A DNA stretch of 64,000 bases. It comes from Fasciolopsis buskii (lineage: Eukaryota; Platyhelminthes; Trematoda; Plagiorchiida; Fasciolidae). Where the stretch lies: contig LUCM01003804.1 of the NCBI GenBank assembly GCA_008360955.1, positions 320,472 to 384,471 on the forward strand. Direction: 5' to 3'. The translations under genes and the position numbers were made by a program. Below, in pieces: positions 1-14,369 of the stretch. The notes beneath the pieces were generated by a model. It worked only from the letters and a program-made list of their open reading frames with translations, made no database searches and had not been told where the DNA came from. How positions within the stretch are numbered: position 1 is the first letter of the stretch; each line of letters starts with the position of its first letter.

Positions 1-122
1 TCTATTTAAAAATTTACCATCCCTGAACCGTCACCGTGCCAACCATAACTAATTTGAGTAATTATCCCTTAGCTTTTTATAGTGCCGTTGATTGTTCCAG
101 AGATAATTCTAATTTCCGTCAG

Positions 123-191
123 ATGGTCTTCAATTATGAAGTCATGAAACGCATACGGGAAATCGAGAGCCTAAGCACAGCAGTCGGTAGC
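123..191 (+). CDS. Possible small exon at window start
   Basis: TCTAATTTCCGTCAG is followed by 23 codons, MVFNYEVMKRIREIESLSTA and V, then a donor-like TCG|GTAGCA. The peptide looks helical and coding-like, but I recognise no family and see no neighbouring exon. It could belong to a gene continuing to the left of the window. Confidence 0.22.
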
Positions 192-644
192 ACGATGTTT
201 GTCTTTTTCGATTTTTTTGAAACCCCATGTTCGTTCCGTATTTATAAATTTGTATTCTCACATGTAAATCCCATGTATTCATGCTGCAATTCGTACTTGT
301 TTTTTAGTGTCGTTATCTGTTGAACACGAGTCAATCAAACATGTAACCGGAATCTATTAATCAATTAATGCAACTTTATCAGTTTGATCCCGTTTATCAT
401 GTGCAAAAATTAACATCAGGTTTCATTGACTTAGCAACGCAAAGGTGACTTCTGATTTGATTTTAAAATGGCCGGAATCCATACCTACTTTGAGATATAG
501 TTATAATTCACTGTTTTCAGACTCAAACGCACGAGGTACTGGATCTGGGATTCCTTAGGAAACAATTTTGATAGCATACAGTTATACCTGTATATAAAAA
601 TACAGAATTTCAATGGACTTGAAAATTTGTGTAGTTCTTAGCTC

Positions 645-755
645 AGGTTGCTGGTTTCCATGGCGTTCTGATCGTTGAGCTTGGCGTTTAGATCGCAAAG
701 GTTTCATCACCAGTCGAGAAGACGATGTCACCAACCTCAGCGATCAGAACCTCAT
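645..755 (-). ncRNA. Hammerhead-ribozyme-like repeat, copy 1
   Basis: On the minus strand two arms, 750-731 and 684-665, pair over 20 bp with two mismatches (stem I). The 46-base loop has GTGACATC at the CUGANGA position, GACTGGTGATGAAAC (the GAAA core at 705-702) and CCTTTG...CTAAACG (stem III), then GCC at the cleavage position where GUC is expected. The core is altered, so activity is doubtful. The shared flank CCATGGAAACCAGCAACC links it to copy 2. Confidence 0.5.
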
Positions 756-3700
756 GAGAATGCAGAGTTGACGGCGTCTAACTCACTATTAATGTAATGT
801 AGGTACTACACACGAGCAGCAACGGGACGTAAAACAGTGCTGTATTTCAGTCCCACTGACAACAACGTAGTTTCTGTTCCACTAGAACCTGTACGTGAGC
901 GAGCGCATGAGACCTAGACTGATTTATTTGATCCACTCAGCTCGTGGACGCGTGTTCGTGGATCTGTGTCCGGTCAGACAAATGGGATCTGTGGTTTGCT
1001 ATTTGGTGTCTTTATGTCGCACGATGCACCATGTGCATTTCAAAGCGGTAAAGTTGATTCTTTTCGGAGTTAAAGTCGTGGCAAACAGACAGCAACCGGA
1101 CACAACAGCATCATGCACAATCTGAGTTTTGCTGCATGTAAATTAGTTCTTTTTGTGCAACGTTACATCTTCAGTAGACCGGCGCCGTCCAAAACCGTCG
1201 CGGGTTTTCCGGCTCCGACTAGTCATTAGCCTTGACGGTAACACTAGACGCGATTTGAGATCTATAACTGCTGTCGTCTAGTATTTTAGGCCATCGAAAT
1301 TGTGTGCGCACCAGCTTTCCACCTACTCTGCATCAAGAGATGGGTGAAAAACACCTGACATCTCTGGAGTAGCAAGGGCGATTGCAACAAATTGTTGGGT
1401 CAAAATTGCATTCACAGTCAACGTTCACTCCAGAAATCAGTGATTCCATTACCTTGGCTAATTTTACCACTCTATATATTGTCGTTTCTTAGAATTTCTA
1501 GGGATCAAGGGCAAATCAAAAGCACTTGAATCAACACATCTGAAATTCCGCCACCTTATCCCAGTTTATTGTCTAATGGGAAACTCAAAAAGCTGAAATC
1601 CCATACACTGGGAAAACTTTTCTAGCTAAGTCTTCCTTTGTCTACCAGGTTTTTCTACCATCTGCGAATGTCAAACATTCGAGTTCCGAAAATAACGTGG
1701 GATGGGTAGGGTTGACGGTAAATTTTTGGCAGCGAACGAGGATATAGAATAGCTGCTGATCTGTCATCAAACACTGGAGGTAGGTTCGCGTGCCATCTGG
1801 TAGTGATTGCGACTGATACTAAAGGGACGGTGATTCTGGTACACCTTTCATTCAAGCCCATAAGTGCCCGGCGCCTCACTTGGAGGGGGCCGTCTAGGCT
1901 TTTTACTCACGTGTTTAAATTCATCCGGTGACCAGCCCCCTTGAAGTGAATTTGATCTTATTGTTCTTTGGTCACCATGGTTATTCACGAATCCACCAAT
2001 CTTGTGCTCTTACACGTGACTGCTTCTGATTGCAATTCCAACAACAACACTGAATTAGTAACCTCTGTTTTCGAACGGAACGTCCGCTTTGTCTGAAGTG
2101 CATCCACATTTAATGTGGCCAAACCCTAAGGATACCATCCCAACTTCGGTCATTTACCTTCTACTGTGTGCTTGATCGTTCCCACTTTAGCTTTTCTAAC
2201 GACTCTTTACAAAAGTGAAAATTTTATTTGTTAGTTAGATTTTAGTCTATCCACCCCGCAATTACATTGATTTTTCGCCACCGCTGACCGAGAACACAAC
2301 GTGCCTATCCTTAGGTTCATTTGTCATAAAGCCCAGGAAGTAGATACGCGTGTTACAGCGTGGAGATTATGAGGCAAACGAATTTCACTTACCCGGTCGT
2401 TCGTAAAAAAATAGAGTTAAACAACTGCGCCAGATAAATGTGAAGACGGGCAAAAGTTTCCGTTAACCCTTAGTAACGTAATCTAGAGATGTGCAACACA
2501 GCGGCGCAGATTATGCTTTTGCGAAATAACCGAAACATCTGACGAGGAAACAGGTTGATCAATTAAGACTACGGTTAAATCTTTCAAGCATAACTAATTA
2601 TCATGTTACCTGTTTGCAATCACGTTACTCCAGAATGGGTCACATCATATTTCAAGGGTATTATATACACTTTGCTATTCGGTCATTGGCAGCAGACTGC
2701 ACATCATGTCCATTCACTTTGCGAACTGGGCGTTTCTAACTTCATGGAAAAGCTATTTCCCCGTGGTGTTTCTATATACCATTTTGTTACTCAATAAAAT
2801 TCACCGCATGGAAAACGTATCGTTCAACAGCAGAGTCAATTACCAACCAAAGATAAATTGTCACTCTTGTATCGAGCTCCTTCAAAATTTTCGCGGTATC
2901 TCCAATATATCCAGTAGATTAAAGTGAAGTATTATTGTTTTTACTCTAGCATGAATCAGGATTTGAATATCTCTTGTTCCAAAAACGTTGTCTCTTGAAT
3001 CGGCGTCCAGACATTTCCATCATCTCCGGCGAATCCTTTCTTCTTCTGTCATGCTCTAACGTGTATTTTCTCCCTCGCTGTAGATGCCTCTTCAAATCGT
3101 TTCTTTGGACTTAATTTCGAAATTCGATCACCATAAGTGCAAAAGGAACCCTTTCTGGGAAATGCGGTTTGCGGAAATTCGATTCATCAAAGCAATCAGG
3201 ATATGCAATCTACTAAGGTAACCAAGCTGTGATATTAACAGATAAATTCACACACTTTCATCGTTTCGCTGCCAAAATTGCTAAGTTGCCTAAAGAAAAC
3301 CAGAAATAGCAAATTTCGAAATGCGAATCCTACATAACTAAAACAGCCAATTTACTGAGAGACTTCCCCGGCTGAACATGCTGTACGGTGATCAGTAACA
3401 GGCTTTTTCTAAATAGTTGTTTCCGTTTGAAGCGATGGATGTCATGAGAGGAATAACATTTTTTGGATTGTTAGTCTTGCTAAGCATTATCACAAAACGG
3501 ATACTTTCGGAAATAGCACATTGGAACCGAGGGGGTAGCGAACTGGGATATATCAAAGATCACACATTCTCGTTCCACTTGGAACTGAACTCGTATTTTT
3601 GTCCCCCAATATCCCAATTATCACCAGACCTAAAAAGCTTTGGAATTTTCTCCTTGGAGGGGGGGGGGGTAACCAGTACACGAGTAGATCACATCTCGAA

Positions 3701-4238
3701 AGATGATGCTAACTTCTTTCTTTAAGGAATCTGAACCGGACGAGACGTGCAACGCATAGGAAAACGATGTCCCACGTGATATTTTTATGCATACATCTTT
3801 CCGAAAGTCGATAATAGTGTTGTCTGCAGAGAAGGAAGATATCTAGCCCCATCCGAAGAGCGTATGAACTGAGCAATCAGTAAACGGTCCTAAGTAGGTT
3901 GCGTGTCCTCCTAATGCCTTGTGAAATAGATTGTTTGATCAAAGATTCAATGTAGGATGCACTAAGTCAGTTTTCTAATCCAATTTGGTGGTATCAAGCC
4001 CACAAAGGAATCGTAGATCCCGATAGATGGGTAATGGAAGAACTGCTGTGTGGTGAACTCATCACATAGTTTATCTTTCTTCCCTCCTTCGCACTCACTA
4101 TTTTCGTCCTTTGCCATGGATTCGATGACGCGTAAAGTGTAATCATATTTGTGTTGCCGCGGGTAATCTTTTCCGTTGCAGCTGTTAAATCAAATGGTCT
4201 TGGATAGTCGTTATAAGCTAACCGACTGGCAACACAGT

Positions 4239-4290
4239 TCGTGTGTGTGCGTGTGTGTGTGCATGTATGTGCATGTGTATGTGCAATGTG
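4239..4290. repeat. (GT)n microsatellite
   Basis: An impure GT/GCAT tract. It creates a long His/Thr-rich open frame on the minus strand that should not be taken as a gene. Confidence 0.9.
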
Positions 4291-6957
4291 TTTCCACTCA
4301 CGTGAGTTCTTTTTTTCGATTTTTGTAAAGCCTCTGATATCGAAAAATGATTCATGCAGAAGATGCAAACGACATTCGTTTGCTACAGATGGAACGGTCG
4401 AAATCAGTCTCTGTAGTTTATGTTCTTCATTTGCTGTACTGTTTGTCGCAGAGAAAATAGTCCAGACGAAATTGTTTGCGTTATTGCTTGCCAAAAGGTG
4501 TTTGGGATGCAATTTCACGGGTTTCAGTTAACCACCCAACTGCACTTATGCAAAAAAAATCCGCGGATTCCGGATGCACATGACTGGTTAGGCTGTTTCG
4601 AACCTGTGGAACAGTAAACTGAGCCCTGCGGTCTCGAAATCATTCCAAGAAGCAGTCAAGGAAATTCGATGACTTGATAAGATTTGGGATGTGCGGATGT
4701 TCGAACATAATCCAAGAAAATGAGATATTTCCAAACCCTTCGTTAGACTACATTAAACACCATGTGGCGGCCGGAAACTTTGGAAGTAAGGTACGGCTGT
4801 TTACCGTTGTTATGAATCATTATTACTGCTTATTCCTTGGCCTTAAATTCGGAAGCGAACCCGGAACAAATGACTGTAGGTCAAATATAACACTGGCTAG
4901 ACGATCCGGACTGTTTGTCAACGACCATTTGACCATTGATGGACTGATTTGTACCAAATCCAAAGTATCGTGTGGCTCTGACATTCAGCTTACAATTTAG
5001 AGTTTGTCCGAATATCGCAGTGATTGTTTCTGTTGCTGTTATTACCATTATTATTATTATTATCATTAGTATTCATTTTTAATATGATTTCATGCTCAAA
5101 ATCAATTACCCCCTAGCGCATTTCATTCGGGAGATAGGGGAAAAGGGGAACGCATTTGGTGGTGATTCCTATCACGAAAGAAACAGTGGCACAACTGCCC
5201 CACGTATTTGAACAACAAATTCGGCCTTGATGTTGTATGACAAACCATTTGAAAATCGCATCATATCATCTACATAAAAAGGTCACACCAGAAGCTTGGC
5301 ATTATTCGGATGAACTGCAATGCGTTATTTGTGTACTATCAAGCAGCATACTTTCTTCTATCCGGCTTCTCAATCCTCACACTTAGGTCAACCGAATTCG
5401 CGCATGACATTGGTTTAGCATTTTCTGTTTTGGTTCGATCCATTGCCAATGTAACTGATGCAACCAGATACAAGCGAACGCCTTGCGATGGATGAGTCTT
5501 GTCAACATAAAACTTACCGGTATCAAGTCACTGCCATACCCATCGTTTTTGAGAGGAAAATCGACCATGTTTTGTGATTATTTGTCAAAATAAAATGAAC
5601 TACTGAGTTCACTGCATAAAAGCACTCTTTCTAAACGCAAGAGCGTATATACACGCGAACCTCAAACCTAAACCAGATATCACATTGTAAACCATTCGTT
5701 TTTTCCGTCACCAAGTCAGCACTGTCCGACTCCGGTAACCAAAGAAAATGCTAAAATCAGATTGACATGTACCTCCGGGTTTTATACGGTGAATGGTCGC
5801 ATTGTTGAGCTTGAGTTAGCGGTTTTGGTATCATTTTTCATGATCACCTAATGTTTGCTTGGCTTTGTTTGTCGGCATTAAATTCTGCGAGGTGAAAATC
5901 ACCTGTCCCCAAAGTTAGGCCGCTAACCACGGTTCTCCGGTTCGTTGAAATTAACTAGTTCCCTTTGCACTACTCCAGTCCAGGCATGATTTTGTCTTGT
6001 AGGACAATTTAGCATGACATCACATTCTCACACACCACTTTCGGTAATTACAAAATCCAGTCTTTTCTCCCTTGGAAATCTGACTTTGTAGCACAGTTCG
6101 GTTGGTCTTTTTGATTTGAATATGCTAAATTTAATGAATTTTCGGGTTTTTCTTACCCTAAGTTTTGATTTCAGCACGCCTTCAGAATCCAAGTTCACGG
6201 CAGAACAGCTTAACCTGATGAAGCAAACATCCCAATGGACAACAAATCATACGGAGATGGAGCAAAGAGGAGATAGCACCTGTGTGGAGGAACTTTACAC
6301 ACTATTTCCTTTTCTTTTCTTCATATATATATATGTGTGTATATATAACCATTCCGCCGATACCACAGTACGGTAGTGACTAATGACTAATAAAACAATA
6401 CGCAGGCTGGTTGATTGATTTACCCCACTCAGCTACTGTAAAGCAGTATGAATGAGAGAAAAAATACTTAGTCAACCGTCCTGACCAGTACAAAATTGGT
6501 TTTTCCAACAAAACGTTAGACACAACCACAACACCATGTGTTTTTACAGACGCACATCAAATTACCGCCATGTCCGACAGTCTCAGTAGTGACTTGGTCA
6601 ATGTTAAACAAATGCCATCGCAAAAACATGCAAACAATCATTTCCACACCCAAATTACCCCATGTACAGTAAACAGACAAAAAAGAGCTGTATACGCGGA
6701 CGAACAAAGTCATCATCACCAAAACCAGAAGCGGCAATCTTTGTGTATCTGTTTGTGTGTTGTCTTTTTGGCCTGCATGAGGCCGGATCCGAATTGGGAA
6801 CAATCTGCAGACTCGACAAGAATCACTTTCACAGCATCACACTATGCAGTTATAGAATCCGTTGTGCAATTCACATCGTAGCATCTGAAGTATCGGCGGC
6901 TTTGGTGTCGAAAGTTACATTCTTGAAATTCGCTGAGCGACATCCGATGAGGACCGT

Positions 6958-7003
6958 TTGTGTGTGTGTGTGTGTGAGTGTGTGTGTGTGTGTGAGGGTG
7001 TGC
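6958..7003. repeat. (TG)n microsatellite
   Basis: TG repeats with two single-base interruptions. It gives Cys/Val and His/Thr repeats in chance frames. Confidence 0.9.
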
Positions 7004-9371
7004 ATGGAACACGCCTGTGTCTGTGCACGATGAGCTATTGAAGGGAAAGGAAAATGTGAAAATGCCACAGCATCACTAATTGGTTAATCAGCAACTGTCG
7101 GCAATTTTGCTACAGGTCAGTAATTATTCTATCAGCCGGTGTAGGCCACGGGAAGCTGACCAAATGAGTGAACAGCTCCGTTTTTTCGACTGACCACCAC
7201 ATGCAGCTTTCCTATCGAACCTTCGATTTTCCTGATCGGTCTGGAATCAAAGGTGTGACCGGACGAGGGTTCTCAGATCGTGGACACAGTACAACGAAGA
7301 CTATCTAATGTTGACAGTAGCGAGTGGTCCGTACTAAGTCGCTGACTGGACTTAATTAGTAGATCATACCTTCATTTATTCTGACAGACTGAAGCTGATT
7401 GCAATGAAAGACATCAAACTGTGTACGCGAGAACTGCGGAAGAAAGATGAATATGAGATGATACTGAAAAGGAGTATGATAAATGCGATTATTCAGCTGT
7501 GGGTTTGGGGATGCTACTATGCTGTCCCTTCTATTAGGCAGCCAAAAGTCTGGAAATTAGTTCTTTACACTTTTTTTGACGGCGCACATAAAAGACAAAA
7601 AGCGCGAACCGGGGAACTTGGGCTGACGAACTTCTATATCAACGTCTGTAGCAAGATTTGGTCTGGAAGGTTTGACAGATTCTGATACAGTCCGAGCGAT
7701 AGCTGGATTCAACGCTTGGGCTCGAGTCCTGCCAAGTTCGGAGATTTTTGTAAATTTGTGTATACAGTCGGAATCATTACCCACTGTTGATTTAGACTAT
7801 CCGCGTCGAAAAACGGCAGTCTAACCAGTAGGTTCATCGAGAAGCAATCCGTATGAAAGGATGAAAGCTACCAAAATCGGAATGAGATTTCATTTTGGAA
7901 TCTCTAACGATAAACCATCCCTAATCATGATGATGACCATCTAGTCCGGGTTTTCTAGAAAAAACAAACGGGTATCTAGTATCAACCTTCATGACAACTG
8001 CAATAATGATAAAACTTTACAAATGGCGAACACGTTGATACGCACATTACATCTGTCCCAATCTTGGTTTTTAGGTCAAATTCGTTTGCTTTTTTCTTCT
8101 GATTGGTACACTGTGGATTCGGTATCTTCAAATCGTCTATTTTCCGACCTTCCAATCCCATTGGTGAATAATCCCAATCAATTCATGGCATAGGATTGGT
8201 CGGGGAAGACACAGGTTTATACTAGCGTTCTTACTGACTACCCAAAGTGATGGGAAAATGTAACCGACTGAACTGGAATCAAGTGCCAGCAGCCAACTGT
8301 GCAAGAAAAAGATAGGATGTGAACGCTAGACTGTAAGCTGCCACTCCCTGATTAAGGTGGAGGGCAATGTTCGACAAATCCATCGACTCAGGAACATACC
8401 AAAACTGCACCATTATGCGTAATATGGGGGATCTGTCACTGGCTGGGACTTGCTGCTGAAACGACTGCCACCCTGCAGTTGAAGTGTTTGCAAGAGGTTT
8501 TGATCCCTTGACACGCGCAAACCGGACATGAACCATAGGGAGGACCTACGGCGCATATTCCCGCAGAAATTGTACGGAGAAGTAAGAAGCTTTACTTAAT
8601 AAGATGAGCTGTGAACGGTACTTCTTGAAGAATGACAAGAAGGCTACAGTATGGTTAAGAAGTTGCCTGAACAAAGGTTGATGAGCCTCTTTTTCAAGTA
8701 AAGGAGACATTTTTCACCAATTACACCAAACCCGTATGAAACCAATTTGCCTGATTCAACAACCTACAAACTTCATATCCTCTTCACCTAGTTTCTATAC
8801 ATTGCCAATAATGGGAAAGGAAAATAAGATGCATCACTTTAAAAACCGTGCCCGACGATTTCACATTCTTCACCAAAAATGGCCGTTGTTTAACGAAAAC
8901 TGATCGAGCCATCAACCGAACTCCAAGTGCGTCTGATTGCATTTAGGAAGTGCGGTGCTGAAGGCGGAGGTGGAATAGCTTTAATTATCTTAGAGGAAAG
9001 AGAATTACCTGGTTTTGTGACGTAACTCACTAGGGACTTAAAACTGTACTACTGACTGTTGATCAAAAACGTTGACGAACGCAGCTGGTAAGTAAAAATA
9101 TTCAGAATTTTCAACAACTTCTGGTCGAAACTGCATTCCAAATCTCACTACTGTGATCCTGCTCAGTAGGCAAAACAGGAAAACCAACGGGTTTACTCAC
9201 GACCCTGGGACAAAATGCACGTAAATCTTGAAAGAGGACATTGCCAGTCGAGCCAGCTGACTGTGGGGATGGCGGAGGGATTATTACTTTGCCTTCGTTG
9301 GAAGGGAAACTTAGGATGAGAAGCACTCAATTTGATACGCAGTGAAGCATTTCAATCACAAGATCCTTATA

Positions 9372-10480
9372 GTCGTCGTTCAGCGTTAAACTGCAGGGGG
9401 TCCCACTACCCGTTGATTTTTCTTGAAGTGATGTACGCTGCCAATGCAAAACTTGGACGTGCAAGGTGGGTGGGAAGTGGACTTATTTCAATAAGAAAAA
9501 AAACGCTGCTCTAACCAACATGCAAAACAGGAAATGTCAACATGATTACTACATCTTTCAATGTCTCCAGTCAACGGATCTTCCGAGCCCCAAACCACGA
9601 AGACGTGAGAGTCCTGCTTAACCTAAGTCCACTGTGCATTTTCTTATTCCACCTTGCAACATCATCCACTCACCTCCAAATGGCTTCTTCTACTCCGTGG
9701 GAAGAACGCAAAATACGGCACGATATGGTAGATGAATGTTCGCCATACGTAACACGTGACCCAACCAGCGTAGACTACCAAGCTCAGTACGCTAAGATAA
9801 GGTATTCTCATAATCGACACATAATACTAGGTTCTTGACCTCCACCTTACTCACCTGCTCAATCCATACAATCCTAGGGGTAATACGTAGATACATCCAA
9901 ACGGCAAACATCTCCGCCACGTTTACTCCATTTTTCGCAACCATAAAACAGGACTGGGCGCATTATAGCACAGTGCACACGACCTTTCAACTTCAGTGAA
10001 ATATCGGGCCAGTAACCACCGTTTCAGCACAGAATACATGCGTACTCACTTCCCTCGTCGTGAAACCCTCCTCATTCAAGCATCTACTGAGACGCTCAAC
10101 AATTGTTAGTACTTTCCCGTTGATTATTCACTCTTTTTGGAACAAATTAAAATTTTACGATGAAAAATATTCCGAATAGAGCTGCAGCGTTGACTAGTTG
10201 ATTCACTGCAACTTGCACACGTTTCACACATTTGAACAAGCCCACAAAATCATCTGTGCAATCTGGATTACATAATTTCGCCCCAGTTTCCATTACGACG
10301 CTTTACTACTTGGTGGTTCTGAATAAAATTGGTGAACATCTGATCGATACAACCACGAACTGGGCTAAATCCGACCCGCTGCTCGCGGACGTTACTCTCG
10401 AGAACCAGTGCCAGACAGTGCAGAATTACGACATAAAGCCTTGGTAACTGTAGGAATTAAACCGCCGCAAGTACTAAGTA
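9372..10480 (-). mobile_element. RTE-clade LINE copy E, degenerate
   Basis: On the minus strand it matches copies A and D: the RWLGHVLRM region near 9760-9790, the A-type [14 protein letters not shown] region near 9960, and at 10340-10480 an RT fragment equivalent to the linker and GFR region. The 3' end at about 9372 has the (ACGAC)-like tail. About 140 bp of unrelated sequence (9400-9540) interrupts the 3' UTR. The middle is deleted and no frame is intact. Confidence 0.75.
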
Positions 10481-12714
10481 GCTTGCAGAGAATAATGGCC
10501 ACAACCATTTTGTATGCAATTCCTACTGAACTAACACCTCTGATTTTCACAGGACAATCTACCGTCTTTTCTGCAAATTGGTGCAATCACCAGTTCAGAT
10601 AAGTTCCTTGGAGTCTGCTAGTTTTCCGAAATGGAACGCATAACTGCTAACCCTAATCCTAAAAGTCGTCATAACACTTGAAAAGCACAGAGATAGCCAT
10701 ACGTTTTCGCAGTCTTATGCATTTTCTGAAAACCCAGTTTTGCCACTTCTAACGGAGGACCGATGTTTACCCGCAATCTTTTGTGGAAGATATACAGCGG
10801 AAGTGTTAAAATAAGCTGCTCCCGAAAGCAACTTGACTAACGCTCCAAAGCGTGGACCGGTAACAAATCAGGTTCTTTGATCACCCAACTTACGGACGAT
10901 TTTCCTCCATTACGAATCAAAGCGCAAACATTGCACCTACTCGCTATGAACACAGTTATCTCCATTCTTCGAGTTTTCCTCATACAACGGTGCTCGCATT
11001 CATTTCGTAAGGTGGTGATCTGCTGTTGTATCACGGATTTACGCAGTTCAACGTATGTGACATCAAAAGAGACGAATATACCAAAATCAAGGACAGCAAC
11101 TGAAATCAAATATAGACATTGCTCGGGTGACTGACATAACCTAAAATGTTGCGAGGTGTCTGTCGCTACATGCACGGCATTTCAAATACGATCCCAAGGA
11201 TCGCTCAGGTCCTCAGTATTTGATTGTTCTCATAACGACGTTAGAAGCGTCTATTGGAACTCATATTACCAATTTTCAACTAGAGCTAGTTGTGGTGGAT
11301 TTCGTTTTTGTGCGATGGCGTACTTGGTGCAGACAAATACAAGCAACAACCAAAGAATGATCCAAGTCCACAAACGTGGACCACAGTGACTGACAATCTT
11401 CAGCTGACTCATCAGCTACAATGTGATCAATCTAAGTCCAACGCTGTGAAGATGAAGTAGAATGTCAAACGAGTTCATGTCGCTTTCCCCACCATAAATT
11501 ATGGTTCGCTAGAAACAATCTACGGTCGGAACAAATCTCAATGGCGTAATCCTCGTTGTCAGTTCGATTAGTTGGGACAACAATTCGGCCTCTGGTGTGC
11601 CACTCCGTCTTCAACAAACAACCAAATCGAGGATTGGAGATCACCAACAACGACCGAAAAACCTGCCAGATGCAAAATTCGTAAATATTCAGGTAGAATT
11701 CGTCTTTAGGCTCGAGAAAACTGAAGTTGGCGAACGCGTTTAGTAGTACGACAGACAAACATCGACGTTCCAGCTGACTGTCACTGATGTGTGCTGAACC
11801 GTCCAACCGACCTGCACAATGAACACCTGATATTTGTGATCAGAGCGATTCCGGTTCGAGTATCGTCGCGAGCGCCCGACACTCGATCGTCGTATGTGCT
11901 AAGAGTGAAGTGAGAAACAGAGTTACGGAAAGTGCTTACAGAACTGGCTTTTTACAGGTGCGTATCAAGGACGCAATATGTATCAGTTCTAAAGCCTTCA
12001 AGAGCTGCGATAAGGGTAGCTTGCTGTTCTCTCCGGTATAGTGTGCGAAAACTGAAGGCAGTCAAATTAACTGAAAATTTTGGCCCATATATTGCGTTGA
12101 ATTTATTTTCTGCCGGTTCTGTAATTTTAACATCAAGTGACTTCACCTACCCGGTCCTCACACATGAAATATTGAACGGGGCTATCAATTTTGGTCAAGT
12201 TTCATTTACCGACATACTTTCTTGCAGTTTTCTGTGAATTACTCATTTGATCTTTGTTGAAGTTAGTCAACATATCGCCCTAAAAGATGTGATCTTTTAA
12301 AGCTGTTGTTGCCGTGGAAAAGGTTGGTGTCAACTGATTTGGAAATAAAGCTCAAAGCAAGTTCAACTGGATCACGAAAGTGAACAACGGAACAATAAAA
12401 TTCTTTGTGCAGAGAACCAAGTTTGTTTTGGACGATGCTATGCTGGAAACATTATCAAACAATGCACTCACAACAATGCTTTGAGAATCTCGACCAAGCA
12501 AATGTACAACAGGATGAAATTATTTACACAGATGGTCTTCATGCACTTCAAGCTTACAACATCACGAACCTTCCACAGTGGAGTAATCACTTAGGTGAAA
12601 GCACGTTGGATTGAATGGTAAACATGATTTACGAACATTCGAACAAAAAGACAGGATGCCACCCTACCCAATGAGAAAATCAGGTTTCTTTGTCTATGAG
12701 ATGCTTAAAGCATC
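10481..12714. other. Flank with one LINE relic, otherwise unassigned
   Basis: Only the endonuclease relic at 11465-11806 is recognised. Frames at 10837-11175 (-) and 12405-12611 (+) contain no known motif. Confidence 0.4.
11465..11806 (-). pseudogene. LINE endonuclease relic (RTE-like)
   Basis: A 113-codon open frame ends with PTNRTDNEDYAIEICSDRR followed by LFLANHNLWWGKRHE. This parallels the copy B endonuclease segment with [10 protein letters not shown] followed by [14 protein letters not shown]. The usual GDFNAQ motif upstream is not recognisable and no catalytic set is complete. It is read as a fragment of an old LINE, not a host gene. Confidence 0.55.
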
Positions 12715-12925
12715 AGTGTGGCGGAAGAGGCATGCTCCCAAACCACTAGGGCTCACCATACAGAGGGAGGAACTAGCAATCACAACTGGAGGCTCAGGTG
12801 TGGTAGCCGGTTGGACAGCAAATTGCTCTCCACCACCAAATTGTTCGGCGGATTCCAAACTCTGACCTTTTTAGACTAAAAGACGCTTGATCAACTTGAG
12901 CAGCACCACCATGTGATGGATCTCA
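12715..12925 (-). mobile_element. tRNA-derived SINE family B, copy 1
   Basis: The minus strand has a head GGTGCTGCTCAAGTTGATC (A-box-like), AGAGTTTGGAATCC (B-box-like) and a body ending CTAGTGGTTTGGGAGCATGCC. The body end is shared with copies 2 and 4. Confidence 0.6.
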
Positions 12926-13439
12926 ATTAGTGCAGGATAGTAACATTTACCTAACCCCGGAAACAACGCAAATGACCCAAGGATATTTTCTCACCTATTG
13001 GGTTCAATGATCTCAGACCAAGAAGACTCTCCGTTTAAATTCTGCACTTATCTTAATAGATTTACCAATCATTTTCTCGTAATGCTAAATTTGACAAATA
13101 TAGTACATCTGCCGATCAGAAAGAATGCTCGCATGGATTTTACTTTCGCAATGTAGGTCCATTGAAGGTCTAGAAGATTGTCATTGAGCACTTCCGATCT
13201 CAACATTCTGAAAATTTGCCCAACCGTCTTACAGGAAAAAATATTCATACAAATTACCAAGACCAACATTCGGAAATGCCAACCACAGGAAATGATACTT
13301 CGAGCATCTGGTATAAGTGTGAGCGGCTGTGAACTTAATCGATTTTTATCTTGTTTTATATCGAAATCCCTCAATATGTTATCTGTTTGCAATCACGTGT
13401 GAAGGCCAATCGATTTTCCTCTCGGAGACCCGAGCAGAC

Positions 13440-13960
13440 AGGGAGGAATGAAAGAATCAGCGTACAAAACAATGCGAAAGTAAAGGGGACAACCAAACAC
13501 ATGGAACCGAATATTCAGCCCCTAAATAGGCTTCATGGGAAAACAATATTCTGAGAAACTTCGTCGGAATATGTCAAGTGCCATCAAAAATTTCCCAGGA
13601 TCCAGAAGCGTTATGTTGGCGTCGACAAAGGTGCACCACGGTTTGTGGCCTCACGATGTCGGTTTGCCTGTCATGGCAACACTACACAGCCACGGAAATT
13701 CGAGTCCATGTCCATCCTGAAGAAGCCAACCACATGGAAGACCAGTAAATCACCAGGTCCTGAGGGTTTATTTCCTCTTGTCTCGCAAATTTGTGCCGAT
13801 GCCAGGTCGGATAATTTCACGGTTAACTTTACTTGGAAGATCCCTGAATTATAAAGACTTGCGAAGATAGCGTATGTTCGAAAGAAGAAGTCTGGTATAT
13901 ACCGCCCCGTTGCATGTGCATCTGAGATGCTTAAGACCCTGAAGAAACCCTAGATGTTAC
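13440..13960 (+). pseudogene. CR1/jockey-like LINE reverse transcriptase relic
   Basis: Pieces in two frames read KTSKSPGPEGLFP (13738), then LARIAYV-like (13857), then KKKSGIYRPVACASEMLKTL (13885). This is the order L..SKSPGPDGIPP...WK.A.V.PIFKKG..YRPVSLTS..KI.E typical of CR1/jockey LINE RT domain 0-2, unlike the RTE copies. Upstream PEQTGRNERI may be the linker. No catalytic motif is visible. Confidence 0.5.
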
Positions 13961-14369
13961 ATGCGGCAGAAGGGATCTATCACATTGCATATAAACCTTC
14001 CAGATCTACTCCGTGATGCAGTCGCACACTTACTAAATTCTACGACACAACTTTAGAAAATAAATTCGAAATGATTAAGAGGTTCTTGGTAGTCAGGAGC
14101 TTATCACAACCTATGCAGATCGACTCATGACTATTATACTGATCAAACTGTTTCCGTTAGTTTTTACTTTTTTAAAAGAATTGAACCTTATCGCCTGTCT
14201 TCCAACGATATTTTCTTATAGGATGTAATCTTCTCTCCTCTTCTATTTTCCCGCTTACAGATGACTTCGTTTTCGCACGTTAGCAGCATTCTTAACCTAT
14301 GATCAACAGTGAACCCACAAAGGCTGTCTTACAGGGGAAGAATTGAGTGGAGATAGATTTATTTATTTG

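Larger units (their letters stand above)
1..9371. other. 3' flank of CARNMT1, no proven gene
   Basis: Apart from the possible exon at 123-191, the hammerhead-like copy at 645-755 and microsatellites (also ATT repeats 5042-5063, AT/GT 6322-6348 and an 11-G run at 3659-3669), I see nothing I can name. Frames of 60-174 codons occur (for example 3417-3725 with a hydrophobic start MRGITFFGLLVLLSIITKR), but none shows a recognised domain or convincing splice partners. Confidence 0.5.

Noticed and set aside
3994..4518. 174-codon minus-strand frame, among the longest outside repeats
   Set aside because: It runs through a GT microsatellite that gives His/Thr repeats, shows no domain and has no splice partner.
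6570..7033. Overlapping plus-strand frames of 103 and 123 codons
   Set aside because: The frames overlap in different phases and one is extended by the TG microsatellite. No recognisable motif.
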